A DNA stretch of 64,000 nt from Paenibacillus sediminis. Lineage in GTDB: Bacteria; Bacillota; Bacilli; Paenibacillales; Paenibacillaceae. The notes below the pieces were generated by a model. The model saw only the letters and a list, made by a program, of their open reading frames with translations. It ran no database searches and was not told the DNA's origin. The position numbers and the translations under genes are program-made. The stretch is taken from positions 1,394,906 to 1,458,905 of the forward strand of contig NZ_JAGGKP010000001.1 in the NCBI RefSeq assembly GCF_017873765.1. Direction: 5' to 3'. Below are positions 1 through 8,626 of the stretch, piece by piece; position 1 is the stretch's first letter; each line of letters opens with the position of its first letter.

Positions 1-195
1 TCCATATCTGCACCCTGTATCATTGATGTGAAATTTGATAATTTCTTCTGCTTCCTTGTCGCTTCTGCATGGTTCGATATCCATAAAACGCGTTACTTCT
101 GGATCAGAGAAGTGTTTATGAACAACAGCTGCATCATCTAAAGCTAGTTCTCTAATCAACAATCTCTCTGTATGAATGACAGGGTATTGTACCAT
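1..195 (-). CDS. GNAT acetyltransferase (RimJ/RimL type), N-terminal part, cut by window edge
   Basis: The minus strand from an ATG at 195 reads about 65 residues beginning MVQYPVIHTERLLIRE, the usual N-terminus of RimJ/RimL-like GNAT proteins, which acetylate amino groups with acetyl-CoA. The ETERLLIRE-like block and the following F-DPEVTRFM segment are diagnostic. The acetyl-CoA-binding part lies outside the window, so the substrate cannot be guessed. The assignment is from the N-terminus only. Confidence 0.7.
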   Translation of the reverse strand, partial: MVQYPVIHTERLLIRELALDDAAVVHKHFSDPEVTRFMDIEPCRSDKEAEEIIKFHINDTGCRYG

Positions 196-221
196 TTACT
201 TGTCCTTTCCCTATTCTATTT

Positions 222-675
222 CTATTCGATTAAATGCTCTTCATAATCCATGATTTGCAGAGGGACTGCACAATATCCATTACGGTCTTCAGGATTTTTT
301 ACAACACAATTTTCAATGAATATGTTTAATTTCTCAGTGATCTCAAGACGCAAATGATTCGGAAGCCGCTCAAACAATCGAATGTAACAAAGCATCTCGT
401 GCATTTCAGTAAGTTCACAATGTTCTTTTAAATAGGATACCGCAGCGTTGGTAATAGACATTTTGAGTTCATTTAAATCTTAGGGTTGCCCCATAACGGC
501 AATATGCCAGAATAATTCCACCATATTGCTCTTGGGTAATGATCCGCTTCCTTCGGAATGATTTCCCAGCGGCTCTAACGCTTTACCAAACCCTTCATCT
601 GGATTGCGTTGCGAATGAGAAAATCCCTTGCTTTCAAATATTTATCTTTGGATAGCTTATTCATGCAACATCCCC
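222..675 (-). pseudogene. Degraded prenyltransferase/squalene-oxidase-repeat-like protein
   Basis: Fragments of one protein appear in different frames on the minus strand. The upstream part starts MNKLSKDKYLKARDF near 660 and soon hits a stop. A second frame carries DEGFGKALEP, resembling the Q-DGGFG-ALEPD block of squalene-cyclase-like repeat proteins. A third carries HYPRAIWWNYSGILPLWGNP. The C-terminal 79-residue piece (SYLKEHCELTEMHEML, RLPNHL) is open at 222-461. The family is normally a few hundred residues long, so at least one internal deletion and two frameshifts have happened. The family name is from memory of these motifs and is moderately uncertain; that the gene is broken is clearer. 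Confidence 0.45.
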
Positions 676-777
676 CTAAAATTGTTCTCACACTTTTACC
701 TATTATAATATAAATTCCATTTTTTAACTTATAATAAATTACATTATGTTCCTTCTATACAAATCTCTTAATTGCCC

Positions 778-1623
778 TCACGAAATAGTAATAATACCTT
801 CTTGTCTAATCGTCTCAAGAACATCAGGATCTTGCAGCAACATATATTCCATTTCTCTTTTTATTGGAAAAGCTGTTGTTGACTTTCCGCCATCTATAAC
901 TTCTGGATGAACCACAAGCTGAGTTATGCCTGGTGTCAATCCTTCTATTGCACGAATCATTTTCGACTTATATTTCAAATATGACTCGCCTTCCTTAAGT
1001 TCATAGGGTGAGGATATCATATCATCGATAAGCGGTAATTTTCTGTCCTCAGCACGACCTATGATGTGAACAAAGCTTTCTTTCTGTTTTTTTGAGAAAA
1101 AGGGTTGGTTTACAATGTTTTTTGGGAAAAGAAAGGGCAATCCGAACATTTCACATAAATCAAACACGATATCCATGAAATCATGTCCAGTATGAAGACC
1201 AAGCAAACTACCCTGATGACTATCTAGATGTGTCGGATCAATTCCTAAAGAAATTAATTTCTCAATCTGCTTACTCAGTTCTTTTTTAACATGGTCACGA
1301 TCAGCCTTCGTTTCAACGAAATAAGGATCGCCAAAGAATCGGCCATTTTCATCCAGAAGTGTTTTAACTTCATCTTCAGAACTAACTGGCTTATATCCAT
1401 CCGTGAGAGTAAGATGAACTCCAACGTTTGCATGTTCACTCTGATTACATAAAGAAATTGCCTCTTCAGTGAATTCAGCTGCAGCGATAAGTGAAGCCGA
1501 AGTGATATATTTCTTTTCTAATAAATCAATAATAGCTCTATTCGCCTGTCTGGTAATTCCGAAGTCATCTGCATTGATGATGAGTAAACGATCGTAATTT
1601 GAAAAACCAAGTGCCCTTAACAT
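778..1623 (-). CDS. ChbG/YdjC family carbohydrate deacetylase
   Basis: 281 residues from the ATG at 1623, chosen because AGGAGG lies about 10 nt upstream; the frame is open further but without a better site. NADDFG near residue 17, GVHLTLT near 70 and HLDSHQG near 140 are the metal-binding Asp and His motifs of the YdjC/ChbG family. These enzymes remove acetyl groups from N-acetylated sugars such as diacetylchitobiose. No sugar transporter or hydrolase is next to it; the following gene is a GNAT. The substrate is not shown by the sequence. The protein is cytoplasmic, with no signal peptide. Confidence 0.85.
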   Translation of the reverse strand: MLRALGFSNYDRLLIINADDFGITRQANRAIIDLLEKKYITSASLIAAAEFTEEAISLCNQSEHANVGVHLTLTDGYKPVSSEDEVKTLLDENGRFFGDPYFVETKADRDHVKKELSKQIEKLISLGIDPTHLDSHQGSLLGLHTGHDFMDIVFDLCEMFGLPFLFPKNIVNQPFFSKKQKESFVHIIGRAEDRKLPLIDDMISSPYELKEGESYLKYKSKMIRAIEGLTPGITQLVVHPEVIDGGKSTTAFPIKREMEYMLLQDPDVLETIRQEGIITIS

Positions 1624-1683
1624 CTCTATACTTCCTCCTATAAAATAAAGCAGAACCATACTGGCTCCGCTTCATCCTAGTTT

Positions 1684-2166
1684 TCAGTTTACAAACTCTT
1701 GTATTCTTCTTCCTTCTTCAAACCGTTCCGTAAATTGCCCCTTCGTATAACGATCGATGACTTTATTCCAAAAAGCTTGTGCCGGCGTATTCTGTTCAAG
1801 CTGGAACACTTCCCATTGTCCTCTATGTAAATCAAATATGCTTTCAGCAACTTGTCTTCCTAGCCCTGTCATCCGATATTTCTTCATAATAAAAAACTCT
1901 GCGATGGAAAAGTAATTCTTATGTTCCGATTGAATGAATCGAACGAATACGAACCCTGCATTCTTGTCATTCAGCTTGACCAGATATGGAAAACGGACAT
2001 TTTCTTCGGTCCAATAATAATCCAGATAAGGGTACTCCCCAAAAAGGCCTGTTTCTCCAACATGCGCTTCAACAAACTGTGAAAAATCATAGAAATAAAA
2101 TTGCATCATGTTCTTAATAATCTCTTTCTGATTGACGCCAGCTTTTATAATTTGTAAATCCATCAT
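1684..2166 (-). CDS. GNAT family N-acetyltransferase
   Basis: 160 residues. The N-terminal half (FYFYDFSQF, PYLDYYW) is typical of a Bacillales GNAT subgroup. Residues about 85-120 hold IAEFFIMKKYRMTGLGRQVA, the acetyl-CoA pyrophosphate-binding loop with the R-x-x-G-x-G/A pattern. The C-terminus (FQLEQNTPAQAFWNKVI) is the usual alpha4/beta6 region. AAGGGTG precedes the double ATG. It lies 60 bp downstream of the deacetylase start on the same strand, but its order suggests separate expression. Substrate unknown. Confidence 0.8.
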   Translation of the reverse strand: MMDLQIIKAGVNQKEIIKNMMQFYFYDFSQFVEAHVGETGLFGEYPYLDYYWTEENVRFPYLVKLNDKNAGFVFVRFIQSEHKNYFSIAEFFIMKKYRMTGLGRQVAESIFDLHRGQWEVFQLEQNTPAQAFWNKVIDRYTKGQFTERFEEGRRIQEFVN

Positions 2167-2381
2167 TTCACACCCTTATCTTATCATTTCTTTTCGCGTG
2201 ATGATTGATCCTCTTGTTAAATTGCAAATATTCAGTTGCATCTATTACTTCCATGGCTTCACCTACTTTCGAAGGGAAACCATGCCCGCCCAAAAAATTG
2301 TACCTGCTTATTTATACTATTTTATACCATTAATTAACGAGAACACGTGTTCATATTTATATTTTGTTCAAGAGATTCCAC

Positions 2382-2744
2382 CTAAATTGCTTTAATACAC
2401 TCTACTCTATTTCCAAATGGGTCTCTAAATTCGAATCTCTCATAACCTTCGATTGGGACGGATTCTAAAATAGTGACTCCATGTCTCTCTAATAGCTCTG
2501 CAATTTCCTTAATATTTTCTACTTCATAAGCCAGATGGGCTTTTGTCTGTAATCGGTCAACCCCATCTTCAGTACCTACATGCAACTGCTGATGACCTAC
2601 CTGAACCCAAAAGCCGCCTCTGCCTCTTAGTGACTCTGGTTTTGGAACTTCCTCTAGGCCTAACACAGTACAATAAAACTCTCTTGCTTCATCTTCTTTT
2701 CCTTTCGGAATGGTGATTTGAGCGTGATGAAATCCTTTAATCAT
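2382..2744 (-). CDS. VOC/glyoxalase-superfamily protein
   Basis: 120 residues with one vicinal-oxygen-chelate fold. The start FHHAQITIPKGKEDEAREFY, the central FWVQVGHQQLHVG and the end FEFRDPFGNRVECI are the three landmarks of the family. Metal ligands would be the early His, the His of QLHVG and the late Glu of RVECI. AAAGGAG sits 7 nt before the ATG. The stretch 2168-2381 upstream of the GNAT contains no convincing gene. Could be a dioxygenase-like or resistance protein; the substrate cannot be told. Confidence 0.8.
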   Translation of the reverse strand: MIKGFHHAQITIPKGKEDEAREFYCTVLGLEEVPKPESLRGRGGFWVQVGHQQLHVGTEDGVDRLQTKAHLAYEVENIKEIAELLERHGVTILESVPIEGYERFEFRDPFGNRVECIKAI

Positions 2745-3030
2745 CGTTATTCTCCTTTAATATTCAAGATTTAATAGAGTTTCTTAAATTTTACATGTAA
2801 AATAAGTTTAAAGTGTGGAAAATCATTCGTGGAGGACTGCTCATGCATAGAAATCCAATATTGACTGTATAATGAGGGGCAGAGCACATTTTAAAACGCA
2901 TACAATCCCTGATTATGAGCTGGTTATCAATTTATTAAATGCCGCAGCAAGCGGAATGAATGAACGATAGCTTCAGCCGTTTCTTCCGGCTTCGTTCCAT
3001 AATTTAAGATCAGAATCGTTCTTGCCCCCA
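2745..3030. other. Intergenic region with an unidentified coding relic
   Basis: No intact gene. On the minus strand around 2935-3030 an open stretch reads NVVGARTILILNYGTKPEE and continues to a stop, without a start codon or ribosome binding site. It may be the tail of a lost gene. Nothing else structured was seen. Confidence 0.25.
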
Positions 3031-3537
3031 CTACATTTTCTTTTCTATTAAGCTCAGTTGCTTATATAATTGTTCACTTCTTTTACTTGCAATTACAATT
3101 ATTTCATTACTTTTTAATTTGACTTCGATGCCAACTTTCCCTTCAATAATGAGTCCAGTCTTTTTCCCATTAAATCTCAGTCCCCAGCCTCCAAAATCGA
3201 TGAGAGGCCTTACTGTTATCAAATTAATGGTTTGAATATCTGCTATTCTAATTTTATTCTTGTAGAAGGGGATCAACTCTAAGACTAACTGTTCATTATT
3301 TAATCGGATTCTATATTTAATAAAATAAAATAAAGAAGGCAGCAAAATTCCAAATATAATCCACAGAATGATTAGCACAGTATCACTTGCCGGTTTTGCA
3401 CCAAATGGTTTCCCTTCAATGAGCTGAATGTATACTGCTGCCCACATTAGAATGGTAATCGGCGCAATTAGTACCAAAATCCAAATGGGCAAATATCTAT
3501 CTTCTTCATATGTATTAGGTAATTGCAATTCGTTCAT
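3031..3537 (-). CDS. Membrane protein with PH-like C-terminal domain (DUF6141-like)
   Basis: 168 residues. Two membrane helices at about 17-38 and 53-72 are followed by a soluble beta-rich domain containing YKIRLNNEQL-type, IRIADIQTINLITVRPL and FGGWGLRF blocks, then GIEVKLKSNEIIVIASKR. That arrangement is typical of bacterial PH-domain-like membrane proteins in Bacillales. AGGAG precedes the ATG. A small membrane protein gene diverges from it at 3700, so 3538-3699 must hold both promoters. Function unknown. Confidence 0.65.
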   Translation of the reverse strand: MNELQLPNTYEEDRYLPIWILVLIAPITILMWAAVYIQLIEGKPFGAKPASDTVLIILWIIFGILLPSLFYFIKYRIRLNNEQLVLELIPFYKNKIRIADIQTINLITVRPLIDFGGWGLRFNGKKTGLIIEGKVGIEVKLKSNEIIVIASKRSEQLYKQLSLIEKKM

Positions 3538-3699
3538 TGGTCATCAGCTCCTGACTCATTTATCCTTATCAAAATTCTTTTCCACACATTTTCAACTCCG
3601 ATTTGATATATAAACGCACTATTTTTGACAAAAGTAAGAATAAATCTTGAACATTTGGTGAACATTGGATTATAATTAGATCAGAAGGAGATGAAGACT

Positions 3700-3909
3700 A
3701 TGGGAAAAGTGTTATATTTAGGAGCATGGATTGAATTGATTTTAGGATTCGTTGGAAGCGTTTTCTTTGGGATTCGAGATGGCTTGCATATCACTAATTT
3801 TTATCTCATGCTTTCTTGGGGCCTTCTATTGGTTGCACCATTTACGTATGGCATTTATTATATTGGCCTCTCATTAGCAGCTAAGGACAAACTGAGAGGC
3901 AATAATTAG
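3700..3909 (+). CDS. Small membrane protein, unknown function
   Basis: 69 residues from the ATG at 3700, which has AGAAGGAG nine bases upstream; an in-frame ATG at 3691 touches the ribosome binding site and is unlikely. Two hydrophobic helices (about 4-24 and 36-58) are joined by a short polar loop, with a basic C-terminus. It is one of the few plus-strand genes in the first 24 kb. A hairpin with a T-run follows at 3940. No family recognised. Confidence 0.55.
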   Translation: MGKVLYLGAWIELILGFVGSVFFGIRDGLHITNFYLMLSWGLLLVAPFTYGIYYIGLSLAAKDKLRGNN

Positions 3910-3939
3910 AATAACAGAATACTATCACAGGCGATCTGA

Positions 3940-4008
3940 ACCCGACGTATAAGCGACTACGATGCGAAAGCGTCGGGTGTCAGACTTAGACGATTCGGTG
4001 TTTTTTAT
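3940..4008 (+). terminator. Probable intrinsic terminator after the small membrane protein gene
   Basis: ACCCGACG at 3940-3947 pairs with CGTCGGGT at 3971-3978. A further GTCAGACTTAG segment and a T-run (TTTTTTATTTT) follow from 4001. It also lies just past the end of the minus-strand gene starting at 4910. The GTCAGACTTAG word recurs in some of the array sites beyond 46 kb, but no core boxes are present here. Confidence 0.45.
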
Positions 4009-4910
4009 TTTGGGCTAAGATGTTCGTGTACTATTTTCCAATTTCCATCGCTTTTCTTTACAAAGACATTCGTTGCACGTCCACTGCCTGACACAAATTT
4101 ACCCTCATGATAACCTTCCCAGTTGTAGGTGTAGATGCAAGTGGCACAATTATTATCTACAGCAATCCATTCCACGTTTGTTGCAGTATAGACTTCATTT
4201 TGTACGGTATTCCACGCGTTCTCGAAGTACTCTCGAATCTCATTGATTGTTGTACACGTTTTATTCGAAAACCAATATACAGCATTTTCATCGACAATCT
4301 TTTGAACATTGCTGAATTGATGTGAGTTGGTTGCTGCAATATATTCTTCTAACGCTTTTTTATAATCCATTTCGTAAAGCGGTACGATCATATGGATGTC
4401 TTCCGGCTCTAAAGCAAAGAGCTCTGGATCAACTTCCTTCGTGAGTTCACTGCCTTGACTCTTATAGAAATGAACGGCAGACTGGGTTTCAGTTGATGAT
4501 ACATATAAATACTTTGCTCCCCTGCTTATTGCTTCACGCTTCAATTCCCCCATAATTTGCGAGCCGATTCCGCGTCTGCGATACTCCCTCGACACATACA
4601 TGAGATCTACTTGAAGTTGATCTTGATTGTTACCTCGAAATTGGTGCGCGAGTACTCCGAACCCAGCAAGTCGCTCGCCGTCAAACACACCGTAGGCAGT
4701 CCCTCCTTGATTCAATTCATGCACAAATCGATTCATTAGCTCGGTCAGATGCGGCTCATCCCAGTTACCACACTCATGACCCGCTATTGTCCCTTTGAGT
4801 ACTCCATTTTCATAGGTATACACTTGCTCAATCGTTTCAGAACGATCAATCTGACGAATCAAGTGCGCTTCATCTGGACTCATTTTTCTAACGATTAACG
4901 AATTAGACAT
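4005..4910 (-). CDS. GNAT acetyltransferase fused to a SnoaL/NTF2-like domain
   Basis: 301 residues. Residues 1-165 form a GNAT domain: VDLMYVSREYRRRGIGSQIMGELK holds the acetyl-CoA loop RRRGIGS, followed by SSTETQSAVHFYKSQG. From about 178 to the end, ALEEYIAATNSHQFSNVQKI, then YTYNWEGYHEGKFVSGSGRATNVFVKKSDGNWKIVHEHLS, is a SnoaL/NTF2-like alpha+beta barrel as in DUF4440 proteins. The two domains are in one uninterrupted frame. AGGAGG precedes the ATG. It is followed after 24 bp by the phosphoesterase gene's stop, suggesting cotranscription of 5672-4005. Substrates unknown. Confidence 0.75.
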   Translation of the reverse strand: MSNSLIVRKMSPDEAHLIRQIDRSETIEQVYTYENGVLKGTIAGHECGNWDEPHLTELMNRFVHELNQGGTAYGVFDGERLAGFGVLAHQFRGNNQDQLQVDLMYVSREYRRRGIGSQIMGELKREAISRGAKYLYVSSTETQSAVHFYKSQGSELTKEVDPELFALEPEDIHMIVPLYEMDYKKALEEYIAATNSHQFSNVQKIVDENAVYWFSNKTCTTINEIREYFENAWNTVQNEVYTATNVEWIAVDNNCATCIYTYNWEGYHEGKFVSGSGRATNVFVKKSDGNWKIVHEHLSPK

Positions 4911-4934
4911 TTGTTCCTCCTGTTTATTGTGATT

Positions 4935-5672
4935 TCAATCAGGCAATCCTCGATATCTTCCTGTTCTAAGCTCTTTAATATATGGCTCTAGGTCAGGCAT
5001 ACCTTCGTCCATTGCTTGTCGGATGGCAAATTCAATATCATATGCAACTCTCATGAACTGAATCGAAAAAGGACGAATAGACGCACTATCCAGTACTCCT
5101 TCTAAAATGACATAGGAGGCTTGTGTAACATCTAATGGATTCCCTACACTGCCTACATTAAAGAGTACTTTACCATGAATATGCTGCAAGTAAGCATTGT
5201 GAATATCTCCGTATCCGACGACGTCAGGCTGTTTGCCGCTCTTACTTCCAACAGCTTCCGTATTTTCAAACATGGCTAGCCGCTTTTCAATCGGATCCCA
5301 AGGCTGGACTCGGTAGTGTACACTTTGCGGTGAGGCGTGCACCAATCGAATGAACCGACCGCTCATGTAGAAGTCGTGAGAGAATGGCAACATTTTTAAA
5401 TAATCCAATCGTTCTTTCCCTAGACGCTGTTGGTGCCACTGAATCGTTGTATAATCGGTTGGCTCTCCAATCCCTTCATCCCAATTCCCCCGTACGATAA
5501 CTTCACATCTCTCCCGCGTAATATCGACTGCTTGTTCAGAATGCGGTCCTTTCCCGACGAGGTCCCCTAGGCAATAAATTGATTTAATGTCACGCGACTC
5601 GATATCGGCAAGCACTGATTGTAAAGCCGGAATATTTCCATGAATATCCGAAATAATTGCGATACGGTCCAT
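4935..5672 (-). CDS. Metallophosphoesterase of the YfcE/ApaH-like class
   Basis: 245 residues with the calcineurin-like metal motifs in order: SDIHGNIPAL (residues 8-17), CLGDLVGKGP (34-43), VRGNWDEG in place of GNHD (about 61), HASPQ (about 115) and YGDIHNAY (about 157). The last is usually GHTH, so one metal-ligand position differs. VGSVGNPLD near 175 is also typical. The family hydrolyses phosphoesters with two metal ions. A GlcNAc-kinase-like gene is just upstream on the same strand. Substrate not assignable. Confidence 0.8.
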   Translation of the reverse strand: MDRIAIISDIHGNIPALQSVLADIESRDIKSIYCLGDLVGKGPHSEQAVDITRERCEVIVRGNWDEGIGEPTDYTTIQWHQQRLGKERLDYLKMLPFSHDFYMSGRFIRLVHASPQSVHYRVQPWDPIEKRLAMFENTEAVGSKSGKQPDVVGYGDIHNAYLQHIHGKVLFNVGSVGNPLDVTQASYVILEGVLDSASIRPFSIQFMRVAYDIEFAIRQAMDEGMPDLEPYIKELRTGRYRGLPD

Positions 5673-5720
5673 CGTAATTCCTCCTGTATGTTCAAGTAAT
5701 AAGTTTTCGTCTGTATATCA

Positions 5721-6713
5721 TTAAAATTTTGCATGAGGATGGCTTAACAATTTTTGAAGAACCGTGTCTCCGACTTCCAATCCTAATTCCTTATAACCTA
5801 GCAATACGGCACCAGCTACTGGCGAGCAGAGGGGATGTGTAAGAAAATATTTCTTCCCTTCCGTAAAATGAGTGCTGCTAAGATTTTTCTCCATCATTTG
5901 AAGCATATACGGACTCCGTAAGACACTTCCAATAAGAGCAATCTCAATATTTGTTCTCTCGTAACAGGCGCCTAGCATCATAATGCCAGTCGTTATTTCG
6001 TCCAGCGCTGAATGACAGACTTGTTCCGCTAGAGGAATTTGATTGTCCGCTGCACTTGTAATTAAGGGAGCCATCGATCCAAATTTTCGGTTACGCTCAT
6101 GTGGGTCTTCTATAAAACCGGAAGCCCCTAATCTAGCTAGTTGTTGAATATCATCGACTTCCCAATATTGTAAAATACTTTGAACGAGCGGCAAATCTGT
6201 TTCTGAATATTGCCCTGCAATAATTCGGTGTACTGTCTTATATGCAAGAGAACGGGCGCCTGACGCCGCATAATGAATAAAATCGTAGTTTGAAAGCTGC
6301 TCTCCTGCCTCATTTACACCAAATATGATGGAGCCTGTTCCAGAGATTGCAATAATGCCTGGTTCGCCATGAAATGCACCTATTTGTGCAATTAACGCAT
6401 CGGTCACTACCTTGGGTGTACATGCAAGCCCTTCTAATTGAACAAAATCACGCGCCCATTTGTAATCATCTTCTTTATCAATGCCCGCTATTCCTGCAAC
6501 GAAATGTGCAAGGTCTTCCCGCTTTAACCCCGCTATATCTAGCGTTGTATCAACCACTTGCTGCAAATTCGCTTTGGCATCCATATTTCGATAAGGATTT
6601 GCGCCGCCAGCTTCTGCATAAGCAAGAACTTGACCTGCTCCATCAACAATCATGGCCCGAGTGTGGCTTCCGCCGCCGTCGATTCCCATAATGACCGGAG
6701 ACTGCTTAATCAT
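5721..6713 (-). CDS. BadF/BadG/BcrA/BcrD-type sugar kinase (N-acetylglucosamine kinase-like)
   Basis: 330 residues of the acetate/sugar kinase-Hsp70-actin fold. GIDGGGSHTRAMIVD at residues 10-24 is the phosphate-1 ATP motif, ISGTGSIIFGV near 122 is phosphate-2, and ALIGSVLRSPY near 258 lies in the adenosine region. Proteins of this group phosphorylate N-acetylglucosamine or related amino sugars. GAGGTGACATC precedes the ATG. Nearby ChbG-like deacetylase hints at amino-sugar salvage, but the genes are not contiguous. Confidence 0.82.
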   Translation of the reverse strand: MIKQSPVIMGIDGGGSHTRAMIVDGAGQVLAYAEAGGANPYRNMDAKANLQQVVDTTLDIAGLKREDLAHFVAGIAGIDKEDDYKWARDFVQLEGLACTPKVVTDALIAQIGAFHGEPGIIAISGTGSIIFGVNEAGEQLSNYDFIHYAASGARSLAYKTVHRIIAGQYSETDLPLVQSILQYWEVDDIQQLARLGASGFIEDPHERNRKFGSMAPLITSAADNQIPLAEQVCHSALDEITTGIMMLGACYERTNIEIALIGSVLRSPYMLQMMEKNLSSTHFTEGKKYFLTHPLCSPVAGAVLLGYKELGLEVGDTVLQKLLSHPHAKF

Positions 6714-6769
6714 GATGTCACCTCAATCTCTCTAGAAGTATTCAAGGCAGGTGTCATTAGACCCTGCCT

Positions 6770-7033
6770 CATCATTTTTGAAACAACTACTGGCTATATT
6801 CAACCTCGAATCGATAACGCTCATTTATTGGCTTCATTTCAGCAAATTTACTTAGACGATTTCGTATTTTCCGCTAATAGACTTGGGAAACGCTCATTAA
6901 ACCCTACTTTCGCAGCAATCTCCTGCATATCTCCCAAACTGAGCTCATTACCCTTTAAAACAACACCCGCTCGATTGCCCTGATTTGGAATCGACGAGAA
7001 AGCATCATAATGGAGAACTTCAACTTTCTTCAT
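6770..7033 (-). pseudogene. Truncated PhzF-family isomerase-like gene
   Basis: The first 50 codons read KKVEVLHYDAFSSIPNQGNR then AGVVLKGNELSLGDMQEIAA and VGFNE, the N-terminus of PhzF-fold proteins, which are normally about 260-300 residues. The frame ends at 6848 after 61 residues. A second frame just downstream reads FAEMKPINERYRFEVEY and stops near 6794. The start has a usable ribosome binding site, so a short peptide could still be made, but the enzyme is gone. Confidence 0.6.
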
Positions 7034-7063
7034 CGTTCATTCACTCCTAAGTATAGTTTTCGA

Positions 7064-7651
7064 CTAATGATATTTTCTAACTTTTAAAGCAACATAGAGC
7101 GCTAACCCCAATATACCTAATCCCAAAATGGAGTTAAGGACAATTGTAAGTATATGATGCAAGGGAGAGGATTCTATAGTATCAGACACAGCAGAACCAT
7201 TTTCGGATGGTGCCATACCTTTGCCTAGTATATGTAAATCCTCTTCAGCCGCAGAAAGCTCGATCGTTCTACCGCAAAGTAAAACTTGCGGATGATTTGG
7301 TTCACCGCCAGCATAGACGAGATATTGCTGTCCTTCTACGAAATCGAATCCACAGCTAGCGCTGTCCCGAGCAGTCGTGATGGAAATTTTCCGCCCGACA
7401 TCGCCTTTCCACACTTCGAAAACTTCAAAATTCACTTGAATAGGATCCGCAGTGGATTTCATCACCGTGTTGGGCAGGGCTATGGATACCACTTTTCCTG
7501 AAAAAACAGCTGTTTGCATCTGAAACTCGCCTGAGACAGAAGGTGATACGGCACATGAACAAGCAGACGTGTAAGTTGAATGCCCAAACAATAAAATAAA
7601 TATAAGCGCAATAATTATGGTAGATTTCAATACTAGCATTGTCCCTTTCAT
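7064..7651 (-). CDS. Secreted, membrane-anchored TIMP-like protein
   Basis: 195 residues. A signal peptide at 5-29 ends at TSACSCA, where the Cys-x-Cys begins a mature domain resembling the N-terminal domain of tissue inhibitors of metalloproteinases: AVFSGKVV, FEVFEVWKGDVG, SASCGFDFVEGQQYLVYA and LCGRT give the spaced cysteines. A C-terminal helix (about 166-188) followed by KVRKYH would anchor it to the membrane facing outward. AGGGGAA precedes the ATG. Function unknown; such proteins are common in Bacillales. Confidence 0.7.
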   Translation of the reverse strand: MKGTMLVLKSTIIIALIFILLFGHSTYTSACSCAVSPSVSGEFQMQTAVFSGKVVSIALPNTVMKSTADPIQVNFEVFEVWKGDVGRKISITTARDSASCGFDFVEGQQYLVYAGGEPNHPQVLLCGRTIELSAAEEDLHILGKGMAPSENGSAVSDTIESSPLHHILTIVLNSILGLGILGLALYVALKVRKYH

Positions 7652-7860
7652 CTAACTTCCCCTTTGTAAGCTTGAGGCGATCAAGCCTCTAGAATGAGAG
7701 CCAACTTGTATGAATGGAGTAATTGATGTGTGGAATTGGGATTTGCGAATGTAATGAATAATTGAGAGCGTGGCGATAAACAGAAGCCAAATGAACAGTG
7801 AGGTAAATTCTGGGTGTATAATTAGTTATACCATAAAACAAGTTGATCGTTCAAAGAGAA

Positions 7861-8484
7861 TTATTCGTATCCTCCTGGACGAATGGGGTACAGATTGCCG
7901 TCAATGGCAAAAGAAACTTTACCCGTTTCTTCAGACACAACAAGAATCAGCGCGTCACTGACTTCGGATAGACCTAAGGCTGCACGATGTCTTGTGCCCA
8001 GTTTCCTGCTCAGTGTGCTTGACTGAGATAAAGGAAGGACGTTGCCTGCCGATACGATCTCATTTCTTTCTATAAGTACAGCTCCGTCATGGAGCGGTCC
8101 TCCCGGATAAAAAATAGACTCAAGAAGGGAATAAGTTACTTTGGCGCCTACAGGAATGCCTGAATGCATATATGGACGAAGTGAATTTTCACGCTGAACG
8201 GCGATGATCGCCCCGTGTTTCCGTTCCGAAAAATGCTGAACGGCAGTGGATAAATCTTGATAGCAATCACTGTACGGTGAGAGGTACGAGTTTAAATAAT
8301 ATGAAGCCGCAGTCATCTGCAGATCCGAGAATATTTTATGGACTTGCTCAAATTCGGAAAGTATACAGCATTCTTTTTCATCAATCGTATCAAGTATATT
8401 CCCGATCTCACTGGAAATTCTTTGGAGGTACACCTTCAATTGAGTTTTCATAGACGAAGATAGTCCAATGTCTTCAATCTTCAT
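7861..8484 (-). CDS. cdaS: Diadenylate cyclase CdaS (sporulation-type c-di-AMP synthase)
   Basis: 207 residues from the ATG at 8484, preceded by GGGAGG; upstream in-frame codons lack such a site. An N-terminal two-helix regulatory region (1-70) precedes a DisA_N domain containing GAIIAV, PLHDGAVLI (DGA motif, about 139) and GTRHRAALGLSE (RHR motif, about 170), the catalytic signature that joins two ATP to c-di-AMP. Length and lack of membrane helices match CdaS rather than CdaA or DisA. CdaS acts in spores of Bacillus species, which supports a spore former. Confidence 0.88.
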   Translation of the reverse strand: MKIEDIGLSSSMKTQLKVYLQRISSEIGNILDTIDEKECCILSEFEQVHKIFSDLQMTAASYYLNSYLSPYSDCYQDLSTAVQHFSERKHGAIIAVQRENSLRPYMHSGIPVGAKVTYSLLESIFYPGGPLHDGAVLIERNEIVSAGNVLPLSQSSTLSRKLGTRHRAALGLSEVSDALILVVSEETGKVSFAIDGNLYPIRPGGYE

Positions 8485-8563
8485 AACGATTGCACCTCCC
8501 TGCGGCATGAATCATTTCCCATATTACTTTCTCCTCATTGTGTAAAAGATATGCAGTTACAAC

Positions 8564-8612
8564 AAAGCGACTAAGTCATTCCGATATTTTACCGGAAACC
8601 TAGTCGCTTATT
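8564..8612 (-). terminator. Intrinsic terminator of the ribose operon
   Basis: AAGCGACTA and TAGTCGCTT form a 9-bp stem around 8565-8609, with T-rich sequence on both strands. It lies just past the rbsB stop on the minus strand and before the cdaS promoter region. Confidence 0.75.
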
Positions 8613-8626
8613 TTATCCAGTATGAT

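Noticed and set aside
3940..4008. GTCAGACTTAG and the hairpin near 3.95 kb as a solitary attC-like site
   Set aside because: Only one 11-bp word is shared with the second site subtype; there is no TAAC/GTATTCACG or CGTGAATAC/GTTA. It is better explained as a terminator with a T-run.
6374..6983. Plus-strand ORFs opposite the kinase and PhzF remnant
   Set aside because: Shadow frames of the minus-strand genes, with no ribosome binding site or family resemblance.
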